DNA from: SHVO01 sp050246995
GTDB lineage: Bacteria; Pseudomonadota; Alphaproteobacteria; Rhodospirillales; Rhodospirillaceae
Direction: 5' to 3'
Length of the DNA stretch: 64,000 nucleotides
Assembly (NCBI GenBank): GCA_050246995.1
Contig: JBFWVA010000005.1
Coordinates: 1 to 64,000 of the forward strand
Shown: positions 25,698 to 33,051 of the stretch, piece by piece
Layout of the letters: every line of letters begins with the position of its first letter
Numbering within the stretch: the stretch's first letter is position 1
Position numbers and translations under genes: made by a program
Notes under the pieces: model-generated
Database searches by the model: none
Told to the model about the DNA's origin: nothing
What the model saw: the letters and a program-made list of their open reading frames with translations, nothing else

Positions 25698-26420
25698 ATG
25701 GCCATCAGTTGGGAAGATCACGGCATTGTTCTCGCGGTTCGCCGCCTGGGCGAGCACGATGCGATTGTGAGTCTTTTGACTGAAGCCCAGGGACGCCATG
25801 CCGGTGTCGTAAAGGGCGGCAGCGGCAAGACCGCGCGGGCGCTTCTGCAGCCCGGCAACGTGGTCAAGGCTGCCTGGCGCGGACGCCTGGATGCCCATAT
25901 CGGGACCTATTCACTGGAGCCCGTACATAACTTCGCCGCCGGCGCTTTGTCGTCGCCGTCTTCGCTGGCCGGACTTAGCGCGCTCTGCGCCATGGTCGAG
26001 ACGGCCTTGCCCGAACGGGAGCCGCACGGTGCCGTCTATCGCCACACGCTAAGTCTGCTGGAACATCTCGGCGCGCCTGGATGGGGGGCGGAGTACGTCT
26101 TGTGGGAAATGGAGTTGCTGCGCGACATGGGTTACGGGCTCGATCTACGCAGCTGCGCGGCGACCGGGGCCAAGGAGGATCTCGTTTATGTTTCCCCGCG
26201 GAGCGGCCGAGCGGTCTCACGCGATGCGGGCGCCCCCTATGTGGATAAACTTTTTGCTCTGCCCGCGTTCCTGAGAAGCGAACAAGAGGACGTCGGCGAC
26301 GCGGAGATCGTCCAGGGTCTGGCGCTGACCGGCCATTTCTTCGAAGTGCATGTTTTTGGCCCGCATCGCCAGAAAATGCCGGCTTCGCGCGTGCGGTTCG
26401 CCGAGAGGTTCAAAATCTGA
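25698..26420 (+). CDS. recO: DNA repair protein RecO
   Basis: Recombination mediator of 240 residues that, with RecR, loads RecA on SSB-coated single-stranded DNA. N-terminal OB-fold: WEDHGIVLAVRRLGEHDAIVSLLTE, then AGVVKGG and LQPGNVVKAAWRGRL. The helical C-terminal part follows. The zinc-finger cysteines of some RecO proteins are reduced here to a single C near RSCAATG. Position between era and parC supports the call. Confidence 0.92.
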   Translation: MAISWEDHGIVLAVRRLGEHDAIVSLLTEAQGRHAGVVKGGSGKTARALLQPGNVVKAAWRGRLDAHIGTYSLEPVHNFAAGALSSPSSLAGLSALCAMVETALPEREPHGAVYRHTLSLLEHLGAPGWGAEYVLWEMELLRDMGYGLDLRSCAATGAKEDLVYVSPRSGRAVSRDAGAPYVDKLFALPAFLRSEQEDVGDAEIVQGLALTGHFFEVHVFGPHRQKMPASRVRFAERFKI

Positions 26421-26466
26421 ACGCTGATGTGGCTTTTTTGATCTGGATCGCTATTCTCTCGCCCGC

Positions 26467-28761
26467 ATGGCAAAAAAACCGACCTCATCCGCACCCATTA
26501 TTGAAGATATACGGCCGACCCCTTTGGCCGAGGCCTTGGGCGAACGCTATCTCGCGTACGCCCTGTCGACGATCGTCTCCCGTTCGCTGCCCGATGTGCG
26601 CGACGGCCTGAAGCCGGTCCACCGCCGTATCCTTTACGCTATGCGTGTGTTGCGCCTCGATCCCGCCGGCGGCTTCAAAAAATGCGCTCGTGTCGTTGGG
26701 GATGTGATCGGTAAGTATCACCCGCACGGCGATGTCGCGGTGTACGAAGCGCTGGTGCGCCTCGCTCAGGAATTCGCGGTCCGTTATCCGCTGGTTGAGG
26801 GGCAAGGGAATTTCGGCAACGTCGACGGCGATAACGCCGCGGCCATGCGATACACCGAAGCCAAATTGACGCCTTATGCCCAGGCCCTCATGGAAGGGCT
26901 GGACGAAGACGCGGTCGACCTTCGTCCGACCTATGACGGGGAGGAGAGCGAGCCGGTCGTCATGCCTGCGGCGGTGCCGAACCTTCTCGCGAATGGATCG
27001 TCGGGGATCGCGGTGGGCATGGCCACCAATATTCCGCCCCATAACCTCGGCGAGATCTGCGACGCACTTTTGCATCTGATCAAGACGCCGAAAGCGCAGA
27101 TTGCGACGCTCGTCGATTTTATGCCCGGTCCCGATTTTCCGACCGGCGGCATCCTGACGGAAAACCGCGAGACCATCGTCGAAGCTTATCGGACCGGCCG
27201 CGGATCGATGCGCGTGCGCGCCCGCTGGCAAGAAGAAAAACTCGATCGCGGTCAGTACCAGATTGTGATCACCGAGATTCCGTATCAAGTGCAGAAGGCG
27301 AAGCTGATCGAGCGCGTGGCTGCGCTGATGGAAGAAAAGAAACTTCCGTTCCTGGCCGACATCCGCGACGAGTCTACCGAAGAAGTACGTATCGTGCTGG
27401 AGCCGAAATCGCGCACGGTGGAGGCCGAGCAGCTCATGGAGCAGCTCTTCCGGCAGACGGACCTCGAAATCCGTTTCGGCCTCAACATGAATGTGCTCGG
27501 CGCCGACAATATTCCGCGGGTCATGGATCTGCGCGAAGTCCTGCAATCGTATCTCGATCATCGGCAGGTCGTGTTGGTCAGGCGCTCCAAATACCGGTTG
27601 GCCGAGATCGAACATCGCCTCGAGATCCTCGAAGGCTATCTCATCGCCTATCTGAACCTCGACGCGGTAATCAAGATCATCCGTACGGAAGACGAGCCGA
27701 AGCCCGTGCTGATGAAGCGCTTCAAGCTCACCGACACGCAAGCCGAGGCGATCCTCAACATGCGCCTGCGTTCGCTGCGCAAGCTTGAGGAAATGGAAAT
27801 CAAGTCCGAGCACAAGTCCTTGTCCGACGAGCGCAAGGAGATCAACGCGCTGCTGAAAGATGAAGATAAGCAGTGGCAGACGATCGCTTGGCAGATCAAG
27901 GAAACCAAGAAGCAGTTTGGACAGGCCACGCCGCTGGGTAAACGCCGCACTACATTGGGCGACGCGCCGAGCGCCGTGATCGTGCCGATCGAAGCGCTGG
28001 TCGAGAAAGAGCCCATCACGGTGGTGCTGTCGGCCAAGGGCTGGGTCCGGGCTATGAAGGGTCACAAAGACGACGTTCTGTCGGGCGGCGCCGATTTGAA
28101 ATTCAAGGAAGGCGATGCCTTCCACGCCGCGGTGAAGGCTCAATCGACAGACAAAATACTTTTCTTCGGGTCCGATGGCCGGTTCTACACGGTCGCCGCC
28201 GACCGTTTGCCCTTGGGCCGCGGTTTCGGCGAACCGATCCGTCTGCTCGTCGATCTGCCGAATGACGCCGAGCTGCTGGCAATGCGGGTCTATAGCCGCG
28301 AGGAAAAATTCTTGGTTGTGTCTTCCGAGGGGCGCGGCTTCATTGTGCCGGCCGAGCAGGTTTTCGCGCAGACGAAAAATGGCAAGCAGTGCCTCAACCT
28401 TGCCGAGGGCGAGAAGGGGCGTGTGTGCGCCGTGCTGCCGGGAACGACGGGCAATGGCGGCGATTTACTCGGTAAGCCCGGAGACTCCGTCGCGATCATC
28501 GGCGAGAACCGCAAGCTTCTGATCTTCCCGCTCAGCGAAGTTCCGGAGATGGCGCGTGGGCGGGGTGTAATCCTGCAGAAGTACAAGGACGGCGGTTGCG
28601 CCGACGCGAAGGTCTTTAATTACAAGGAAGGCCTCTCGTGGAAATCCGGTGATCGCGAGCGTGTCGAGACAGACCTTAAGGATTGGCGCGGGGAACGCGC
28701 TCAGGCCGGGCGTCTGCCGCCGAAAGGCTTCTCGCGCGACGATCGTCCATTCAGTGGTTGA
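26467..28761 (+). CDS. parC: DNA topoisomerase IV subunit A
   Basis: Type IIA topoisomerase breakage-reunion subunit of 764 residues, acting with ParE to decatenate daughter chromosomes. The N-terminal domain shows RSLPDVRDGLKPVHRRILYAM and the quinolone region KYHPHGDVAVYEALVR, and the catalytic tyrosine lies in AAAMRYTEAKL. The C-terminal part has divergent beta-pinwheel repeats. The length and the poorly kept GyrA-box separate it from GyrA. At the position of E. coli ParC Ser80 this protein has Val, while the Glu84 equivalent is kept. Confidence 0.94.
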   Translation: MAKKPTSSAPIIEDIRPTPLAEALGERYLAYALSTIVSRSLPDVRDGLKPVHRRILYAMRVLRLDPAGGFKKCARVVGDVIGKYHPHGDVAVYEALVRLAQEFAVRYPLVEGQGNFGNVDGDNAAAMRYTEAKLTPYAQALMEGLDEDAVDLRPTYDGEESEPVVMPAAVPNLLANGSSGIAVGMATNIPPHNLGEICDALLHLIKTPKAQIATLVDFMPGPDFPTGGILTENRETIVEAYRTGRGSMRVRARWQEEKLDRGQYQIVITEIPYQVQKAKLIERVAALMEEKKLPFLADIRDESTEEVRIVLEPKSRTVEAEQLMEQLFRQTDLEIRFGLNMNVLGADNIPRVMDLREVLQSYLDHRQVVLVRRSKYRLAEIEHRLEILEGYLIAYLNLDAVIKIIRTEDEPKPVLMKRFKLTDTQAEAILNMRLRSLRKLEEMEIKSEHKSLSDERKEINALLKDEDKQWQTIAWQIKETKKQFGQATPLGKRRTTLGDAPSAVIVPIEALVEKEPITVVLSAKGWVRAMKGHKDDVLSGGADLKFKEGDAFHAAVKAQSTDKILFFGSDGRFYTVAADRLPLGRGFGEPIRLLVDLPNDAELLAMRVYSREEKFLVVSSEGRGFIVPAEQVFAQTKNGKQCLNLAEGEKGRVCAVLPGTTGNGGDLLGKPGDSVAIIGENRKLLIFPLSEVPEMARGRGVILQKYKDGGCADAKVFNYKEGLSWKSGDRERVETDLKDWRGERAQAGRLPPKGFSRDDRPFSG

Positions 28762-28951
28762 GGCTTTAAGTCAGGGTTCTCGCGTTTGACGGGAGCGGCC
28801 CAAAGGTTCCCGGGATTTTTGCGCGCCGGGCGGGTAGCGTCTCTGTAACTCTTTTCAGATTTGTGCGTTGAACACGGTATGAGGCACCGCCTCGGCGGCG
28901 CCTACCAAACGCGTACAATGGAGTGAAAGGGACAGCGCGCTTCTTTGTTTG

Positions 28952-29161
28952 TCAGAGAGCCGGTTGTTCGTCCACATGGACGCGGCACAATTGGCAAACG
29001 ATGCGCGGACCGTCCTTCAAGCCGGCGTCGATGCTCAAAAATCCAGCAGAGAGCTCATCCAGCATCCGGGCGGCGCCGGTATCGCCGTCTACCCAAATAG
29101 CAGAGCCCCGCCGCGCGCAACCGGGACACGTCAACTTTATCGTACGACGAACTGGGCACAT
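28952..29161 (-). CDS. Small zinc-ribbon protein
   Basis: Protein of 69 residues from ATG 29161. It carries two CxxC pairs, CPGC near residue 12 and CQLC near 56, the spacing of a zinc ribbon, with polar linker sequence between. I do not know a named family, though similar short proteins occur in alphaproteobacteria. The opposite-strand frames are shadows. It is divergent from the Crp/Fnr regulator, with about 240 bases between. Confidence 0.6.
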   Translation of the reverse strand: MCPVRRTIKLTCPGCARRGSAIWVDGDTGAARMLDELSAGFLSIDAGLKDGPRIVCQLCRVHVDEQPAL

Positions 29162-29404
29162 GATTCCTCGCGCGCGCTACGTACGCTTTTGGCGGGCCGG
29201 CCACGCCGCCTCGGTGGCACCTCTTACTCAAGGCATAGATGGTCTTAGCATTGCCTCACTGCCGCAAACCTTAACCTACGACAATGTTCGACATTCGCCC
29301 TTGGGCTAGCTTTTGGGCGGGGCGTAGGGGAATTCACCAGACGACGCGTGGCGCTATTGGCGCGGCGGCGTGTCCTATTCCCTTTGATTGTTGGTAGGCA
29401 CGTT

Positions 29405-30121
29405 ATGTCGAATGCATTTGTCCGTAAGATTGAGAGCGTCGAGCGGCTTTCAAAAATCGAACGGCAAGCGATCATCGAGACGACGAAGAACGTTCAGAAA
29501 GTGGGCGCTCGCCGTCCTATTCTGGGCGAGGGGCAACGCAGTCCCGGCGCGCATATCATCCTTTCCGGCCTCGCGTGCCGCTACAGGATCCTTGAAGACG
29601 GTGGCCGTCAGATCACGGATTTTCTGGTTCCCGGCGATCTTTGCGAATGCGAGCATATGGTTGGCGTCGACAGCGGATATAGCATCGCGGCCTTGTCTCC
29701 GTGCAGCTACACGCACATCGATCATCCCTCGCTGGGTGCGTTGTTGGAGAAATATCCGCGCATCGCGCGCGCGCTATGGTCGCTCACGCTCATCAACGAA
29801 GGTGTTCTGCGTGAGTGGCTTGCCAATGTCGGCCGCCGGGCGGCGGTGCGTCGCGTAGCCTATCTGATGTCAGAATTATGCTTTCGCCTGCAGAACGCAG
29901 AAGCGCCCCGTCCGAGCAGTTGCGCGCTGCCGCTGACACAAATCGACCTCGCCGACGCGACCGCCCTTTCGCCGGTGCATATCAATCGCGTTCTCGGCCG
30001 CTTGCGCGAAAAGCGGCTGGTGAGCTTGCAGCGCCGCTCGATCATCGTGAAGGATACGGAAGGCCTCATGGCCTTCGCCGAGTTTTCCGGCAACTATATT
30101 CAGCGCGCGCACGGCGGCTAG
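29405..30121 (+). CDS. Crp/Fnr-family transcriptional regulator
   Basis: Regulator of 238 residues. The N-terminal cyclic-nucleotide-binding-like beta-barrel (about 25-140) includes ILSGLACRYRILEDGGRQITDFLVPGDLC. The C-terminal winged helix (about 155-230) has LTQIDLADATALSPVHINRVLGRLREKRL as its recognition region. It lacks the N-terminal cysteine cluster of Fnr and a clear cAMP-binding arginine-serine motif, so the signal is unknown. I start at ATG 29405, giving a standard N-terminus; the frame opens 57 bases earlier. No FNR-type box is evident in its upstream gap. Confidence 0.9.
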   Translation: MSNAFVRKIESVERLSKIERQAIIETTKNVQKVGARRPILGEGQRSPGAHIILSGLACRYRILEDGGRQITDFLVPGDLCECEHMVGVDSGYSIAALSPCSYTHIDHPSLGALLEKYPRIARALWSLTLINEGVLREWLANVGRRAAVRRVAYLMSELCFRLQNAEAPRPSSCALPLTQIDLADATALSPVHINRVLGRLREKRLVSLQRRSIIVKDTEGLMAFAEFSGNYIQRAHGG

Positions 30122-30152
30122 TCCGCGCTCCACAACCCTACCTCGTCAAAAG

Positions 30153-30187
30153 ACCCGCGAGCGCGTATTGGCTTCGCGGGTATTTTT
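30153..30187 (+). terminator. Rho-independent terminator after the Crp/Fnr gene
   Basis: Inverted repeat ACCCGCGA (30153-30160) with TCGCGGGT (30174-30181), 13-base loop, followed by ATTTTTA. It lies about 30 bases past the stop codon. Confidence 0.8.
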
Positions 30188-30338
30188 ACACTCGCCTTTT
30201 TTTCGCCGCACGTAAGACGCGTTAGGCTTTTGAAATAGCTGGATTCACGAGCGGTGGCATGGCCATTGCACTTCTTATCGGCACTCGCTCAGAGAAAACA
30301 CGGCCGGGAACGCGGTCATAACAATTGAGGGAGAGTCG

Positions 30339-31004
30339 ATGTTGATGTTTAGGAAGATTCTGTCCGCTACAACCCTTGCTTTGCTTTGTGGTCTGACGAC
30401 CGCTCCGGCGAAAGCGGCGCCGATTCTTGGAAGCCACGTCCAGGACACGCTGTTCATGTCAACGATCGCGCTGAACAGTGAAGGTTGGGCCTACCTCGGT
30501 GACAGCACAGGGCTGCCCAGCCCCTTTGCGGTGGGCGGCCGACTGACCCTACTGTCGCGCTCGTCCTCGTATCTAAATTCGTTCGGGACGTCGGACATGG
30601 CCCATCAAAATCGTACCGAAATTTTCGGTGCGTCGGCCGGAAACGGGAGCATTTATGAGCTCGCGGCAAGCCCCGTTGATCGCCTGTTCTACTTCAACGC
30701 CAACGGCACGGATCTTTTGCTCGCGTCGGACGACAACCGTCAGTACACGGACGGTTTCTCGAGCGGCGGAACGCCGGGCCGTTTTCAGGGCGGCATGGAT
30801 ATTTTCTACCATGCGAATTCCCACACCTGGGCGTTCTTCTTTGATGACGCCGGTGGCGGTATTCCGATCCTTGGTGACGACAACGACTACGACGATTTGG
30901 TCGTGACATTCCGCCGCGACATCGTTCCCGAACCCGGTGCCCTCAGTCTGCTCGGTCTCGCGCTCCTCGGTTTCGGCGGCCTGATGCGCCGCAAGAAGAC
31001 CTAA
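30339..31004 (+). CDS. PEP-CTERM sorting-signal protein, DUF4114-like
   Basis: Exported protein of 221 residues. A signal peptide (cleavage near AKAA) leads into a beta-rich body; the segment GDDNDYDDLVVTFR resembles the end of DUF4114-type calcium-binding-like domains. The C-terminus is a complete PEP-CTERM tag: VPEP, a hydrophobic helix (LSLLGLALLGFGGL) and a basic tail (MRRKKT). Such tags are recognised by exosortase, which processes and anchors or releases the protein with exopolysaccharide. No exosortase gene is in the window, so it must be elsewhere. A GAGGGAGAG ribosome site precedes ATG 30339. Confidence 0.88.
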   Translation: MLMFRKILSATTLALLCGLTTAPAKAAPILGSHVQDTLFMSTIALNSEGWAYLGDSTGLPSPFAVGGRLTLLSRSSSYLNSFGTSDMAHQNRTEIFGASAGNGSIYELAASPVDRLFYFNANGTDLLLASDDNRQYTDGFSSGGTPGRFQGGMDIFYHANSHTWAFFFDDAGGGIPILGDDNDYDDLVVTFRRDIVPEPGALSLLGLALLGFGGLMRRKKT

Positions 31005-31025
31005 TCTTCGCAACACGCAAAAACA

Positions 31026-31057
31026 AAAACGGCGGTGTTTTCACCGCCGTTTTTTTT
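31026..31057. terminator. Bidirectional terminator between PEP-CTERM gene and bpt
   Basis: CGGCGGTG (31030-31037) pairs with CACCGCCG (31042-31049), loop TTTT, flanked by an A-tract and an eight-base T-tract (31050-31057). It sits between convergent genes and can serve both. Confidence 0.92.
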
Positions 31058-31076
31058 GTGGGCCGTGCGACGTGGG

Positions 31077-31805
31077 TTACGTCGGCGGATTTAGCCGCCG
31101 CCATCCGTTTGGCCCAAGACACTCAAGCGGCTGGAAACGCGCCTTGTAAGCCATCTTCGCGCTGTTGACGATCCAATAGCCGAGGTAGGCGTACGGCAAG
31201 CCCAGCTTGCGCGCCTGTTCGATCATCCAAAGCACGACATAGTTTCCGAGACCGTCGCGTGCGCCGCTCGCTTCGAAGAAGCTGTAGACCGCCGAGAGGC
31301 CATCTGTCGTTCGGTCCGTGAGACACACCGCTATGAGGACGCCGGTGCGATCGCGGAACTCCACCATGAATGTATCGATCGGGCTGTCCTCGATCATCGC
31401 GCTGTATTCGTAGAAGCCCATCAATGCCATATCGCTGCCGGCGTGGCGGGATTGCTGGTAGCGGGCGAAGAGTTCGTATTGCTCGGTTGTCGCGCGGGCC
31501 GGAACGCGTGTAGCGAGGAGGTCCGCGTTTTCGCGCCACAGGCGGGCGAGGGATCGCTTGCGGCTGAACTCTTCCACAACCACCCGCACCGGTACGCAGG
31601 CCTTGCAGCCTGGACAGGCTGGCGCATAGGCAATGGAATGACTGCGGCGGAAGCCGGAACGGGCCAAGGCTTCGTGAAGGGGCTCCGCGCCGGGGCCGGA
31701 AAGCTCCGTGACCAGCTTGCGTTCCAGCCGGTCAGGCAAGTAGGGGCACGGCAAGGGCGCCGTGGTGAAAAAGAACTGCGGCCGTTTAAGAGGTGTATGG
31801 TCCAT
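31077..31805 (-). CDS. bpt: Aspartate/glutamate leucyl-tRNA-protein transferase
   Basis: N-end-rule enzyme of 242 residues (Bpt/ATE-like) that attaches leucine from Leu-tRNA to N-terminal Asp or Glu, marking proteins for ClpAP degradation. Typical features: FFFTTAPLPCPYLPDRLERKLVTEL, YAPACPGCKACVPVRVVVEEF with the CxxC-x2-C cysteines, and AYLGYWIVNSAKMAYKARFQPLE near the end. Length is normal for the bacterial type. It is the last of three minus-strand genes; the N-terminal adaptor protease genes are not in view. Confidence 0.95.
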   Translation of the reverse strand: MDHTPLKRPQFFFTTAPLPCPYLPDRLERKLVTELSGPGAEPLHEALARSGFRRSHSIAYAPACPGCKACVPVRVVVEEFSRKRSLARLWRENADLLATRVPARATTEQYELFARYQQSRHAGSDMALMGFYEYSAMIEDSPIDTFMVEFRDRTGVLIAVCLTDRTTDGLSAVYSFFEASGARDGLGNYVVLWMIEQARKLGLPYAYLGYWIVNSAKMAYKARFQPLECLGPNGWRRLNPPT

Positions 31806-31904
31806 GACCCGCGCTACCGACGGCCTAGTTTGGAGGGCCGTGTCATTTCTGGCAAGCGCGGTAACGCCCGGGAAAACAAGGGTGTTCCGGGTTCCACGAT
31901 TTTG

Positions 31905-32915
31905 TTAGGGCGTCGGCGCGGCGAGCGTCTCGCCCGCGGCGCCATTAATCGGCGCGGACTGTGTGGCTTTCTCAAGGAAATTCGGGAGGCGATCGAAGGT
32001 ATCGGCCTTCACGTCCTCGGCCCGGAGCAGCACGATGGAGACGCGCCGGTTGCGCGGGGAGCGGAGTTGCGCCCTGTCCAACGGTTCACGGTCCGCCACG
32101 CCGACGACTTTGCCAATCTGACGATCATCGATACCGCCCTCGAGGAGCACGCGGCGGGTGGCCAGCGCGCGATCCGAGGACAGCTCCCAGTTAGTGTAGC
32201 CGGACGGATCGACCGCCGTCGAAGGATCGGTGTGGCCGGTGATGCTCACCTTGTTGGGCATCTTGCGGATCACTTGCGCGACCTGTTTCAGCAAGTCCTT
32301 GCTGCGCTGATACATGGTGGCGCTGCCAGGCTCAAACATATCGATCTTGTCCTGATCCATAAGTTGGATCCGCACGCCTTCGGGCGTGTTGTCGACCATC
32401 AAGCTGGCGGCGAGGGGCGCGAGGTCGGGGACGCCGCTAATCTGTTGCTTAAGCTGGTTTTGAACCTGCTCGAATTCTTTCTGTTCTTTGGCTTCCTGCG
32501 CGGCGCGAATGGCTTCTTCGTCGACCCGCGCACTTTCTGCGGGATCCGTTAGGTCGGAGCCGCCTGAGCCGATCGAGGGCGGCGGGAGCACAACGGCGGC
32601 GGTGGAACCGGTCTGGCTTTGCGAGGCGCCTTCGCCGATGGCCTGACCGCCGAGCATGCCGCCGGCGCCGCTTTCACGGGTCGAGGCTGCGATCGGGGTG
32701 AAGTAGTCGGCCACGCCGTTGAGTTGCTGCTCGGTCACGGCATTGAGGAGCCAGAGCAGAAGGAAGAAGGCCATCATCGCCGTCACGAAGTCGGCGTACG
32801 CCACTTTCCACGCGCCACCATGATGGCCGTGTCCACCCTTCTTGATCCGCTTGATGATGATCGGAGCGCCGTCTTTACCGCCGGCGCCGCCGCCAAAATC
32901 TGGCCGTTCAGCCAT
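31905..32915 (-). CDS. motB: Flagellar motor protein MotB
   Basis: Stator protein of 336 residues. One N-terminal membrane helix contains the proton-carrying D42 (AYADFVTAMMAFFLLLWLL); a Ser/Gly/Pro-rich linker and a short coiled region follow; the C-terminal OmpA-like domain has SITGHTDPS and NWELSSDRALATRRVLLEGG for peptidoglycan binding. The proton-type plug/linker and the D are intact, so it should be functional. motA is not adjacent and no flagellar gene is in the window. It lies between bpt and the acylase gene on the same strand, but with gaps of 99 and 136 bases. Confidence 0.93.
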   Translation of the reverse strand: MAERPDFGGGAGGKDGAPIIIKRIKKGGHGHHGGAWKVAYADFVTAMMAFFLLLWLLNAVTEQQLNGVADYFTPIAASTRESGAGGMLGGQAIGEGASQSQTGSTAAVVLPPPSIGSGGSDLTDPAESARVDEEAIRAAQEAKEQKEFEQVQNQLKQQISGVPDLAPLAASLMVDNTPEGVRIQLMDQDKIDMFEPGSATMYQRSKDLLKQVAQVIRKMPNKVSITGHTDPSTAVDPSGYTNWELSSDRALATRRVLLEGGIDDRQIGKVVGVADREPLDRAQLRSPRNRRVSIVLLRAEDVKADTFDRLPNFLEKATQSAPINGAAGETLAAPTP

Positions 32916-33005
32916 ACCCCAAACCCGCTAAAACCTGACCCGCTTAAAACCTGATAAGCGACAGGCTATTTCACGCCCCAAACCTTAACGGACAATTTAG
33001 ATGGT

Positions 33006-33037
33006 CCGGGCGTGGCCCACAAGGCGGCCTGGCCCGG
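33006..33037 (-). other. Strong intergenic hairpin after the acylase gene
   Basis: CCGGGC and GGCC arms pair with GGCC and GCCCGG across an 8-base loop, with one 2x2 internal mismatch. It lies 15 bases downstream of the acylase stop on the minus strand and before motB. There is no T-tract, so it may be an mRNA 3'-end stabiliser or Rho-linked site rather than a classical terminator. Confidence 0.45.
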
Positions 33038-33051
33038 GAAAATGGGGCGTT

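Noticed and set aside
26485..28143. 552-codon minus-strand frame
   Set aside because: Shadow of parC; composition is reverse-complement bias, with no recognisable domain.
28923..29309. Plus-strand frame opposite the zinc-ribbon gene
   Set aside because: No hydrophobic pattern, domain or ribosome site, while the minus strand has two CxxC pairs.
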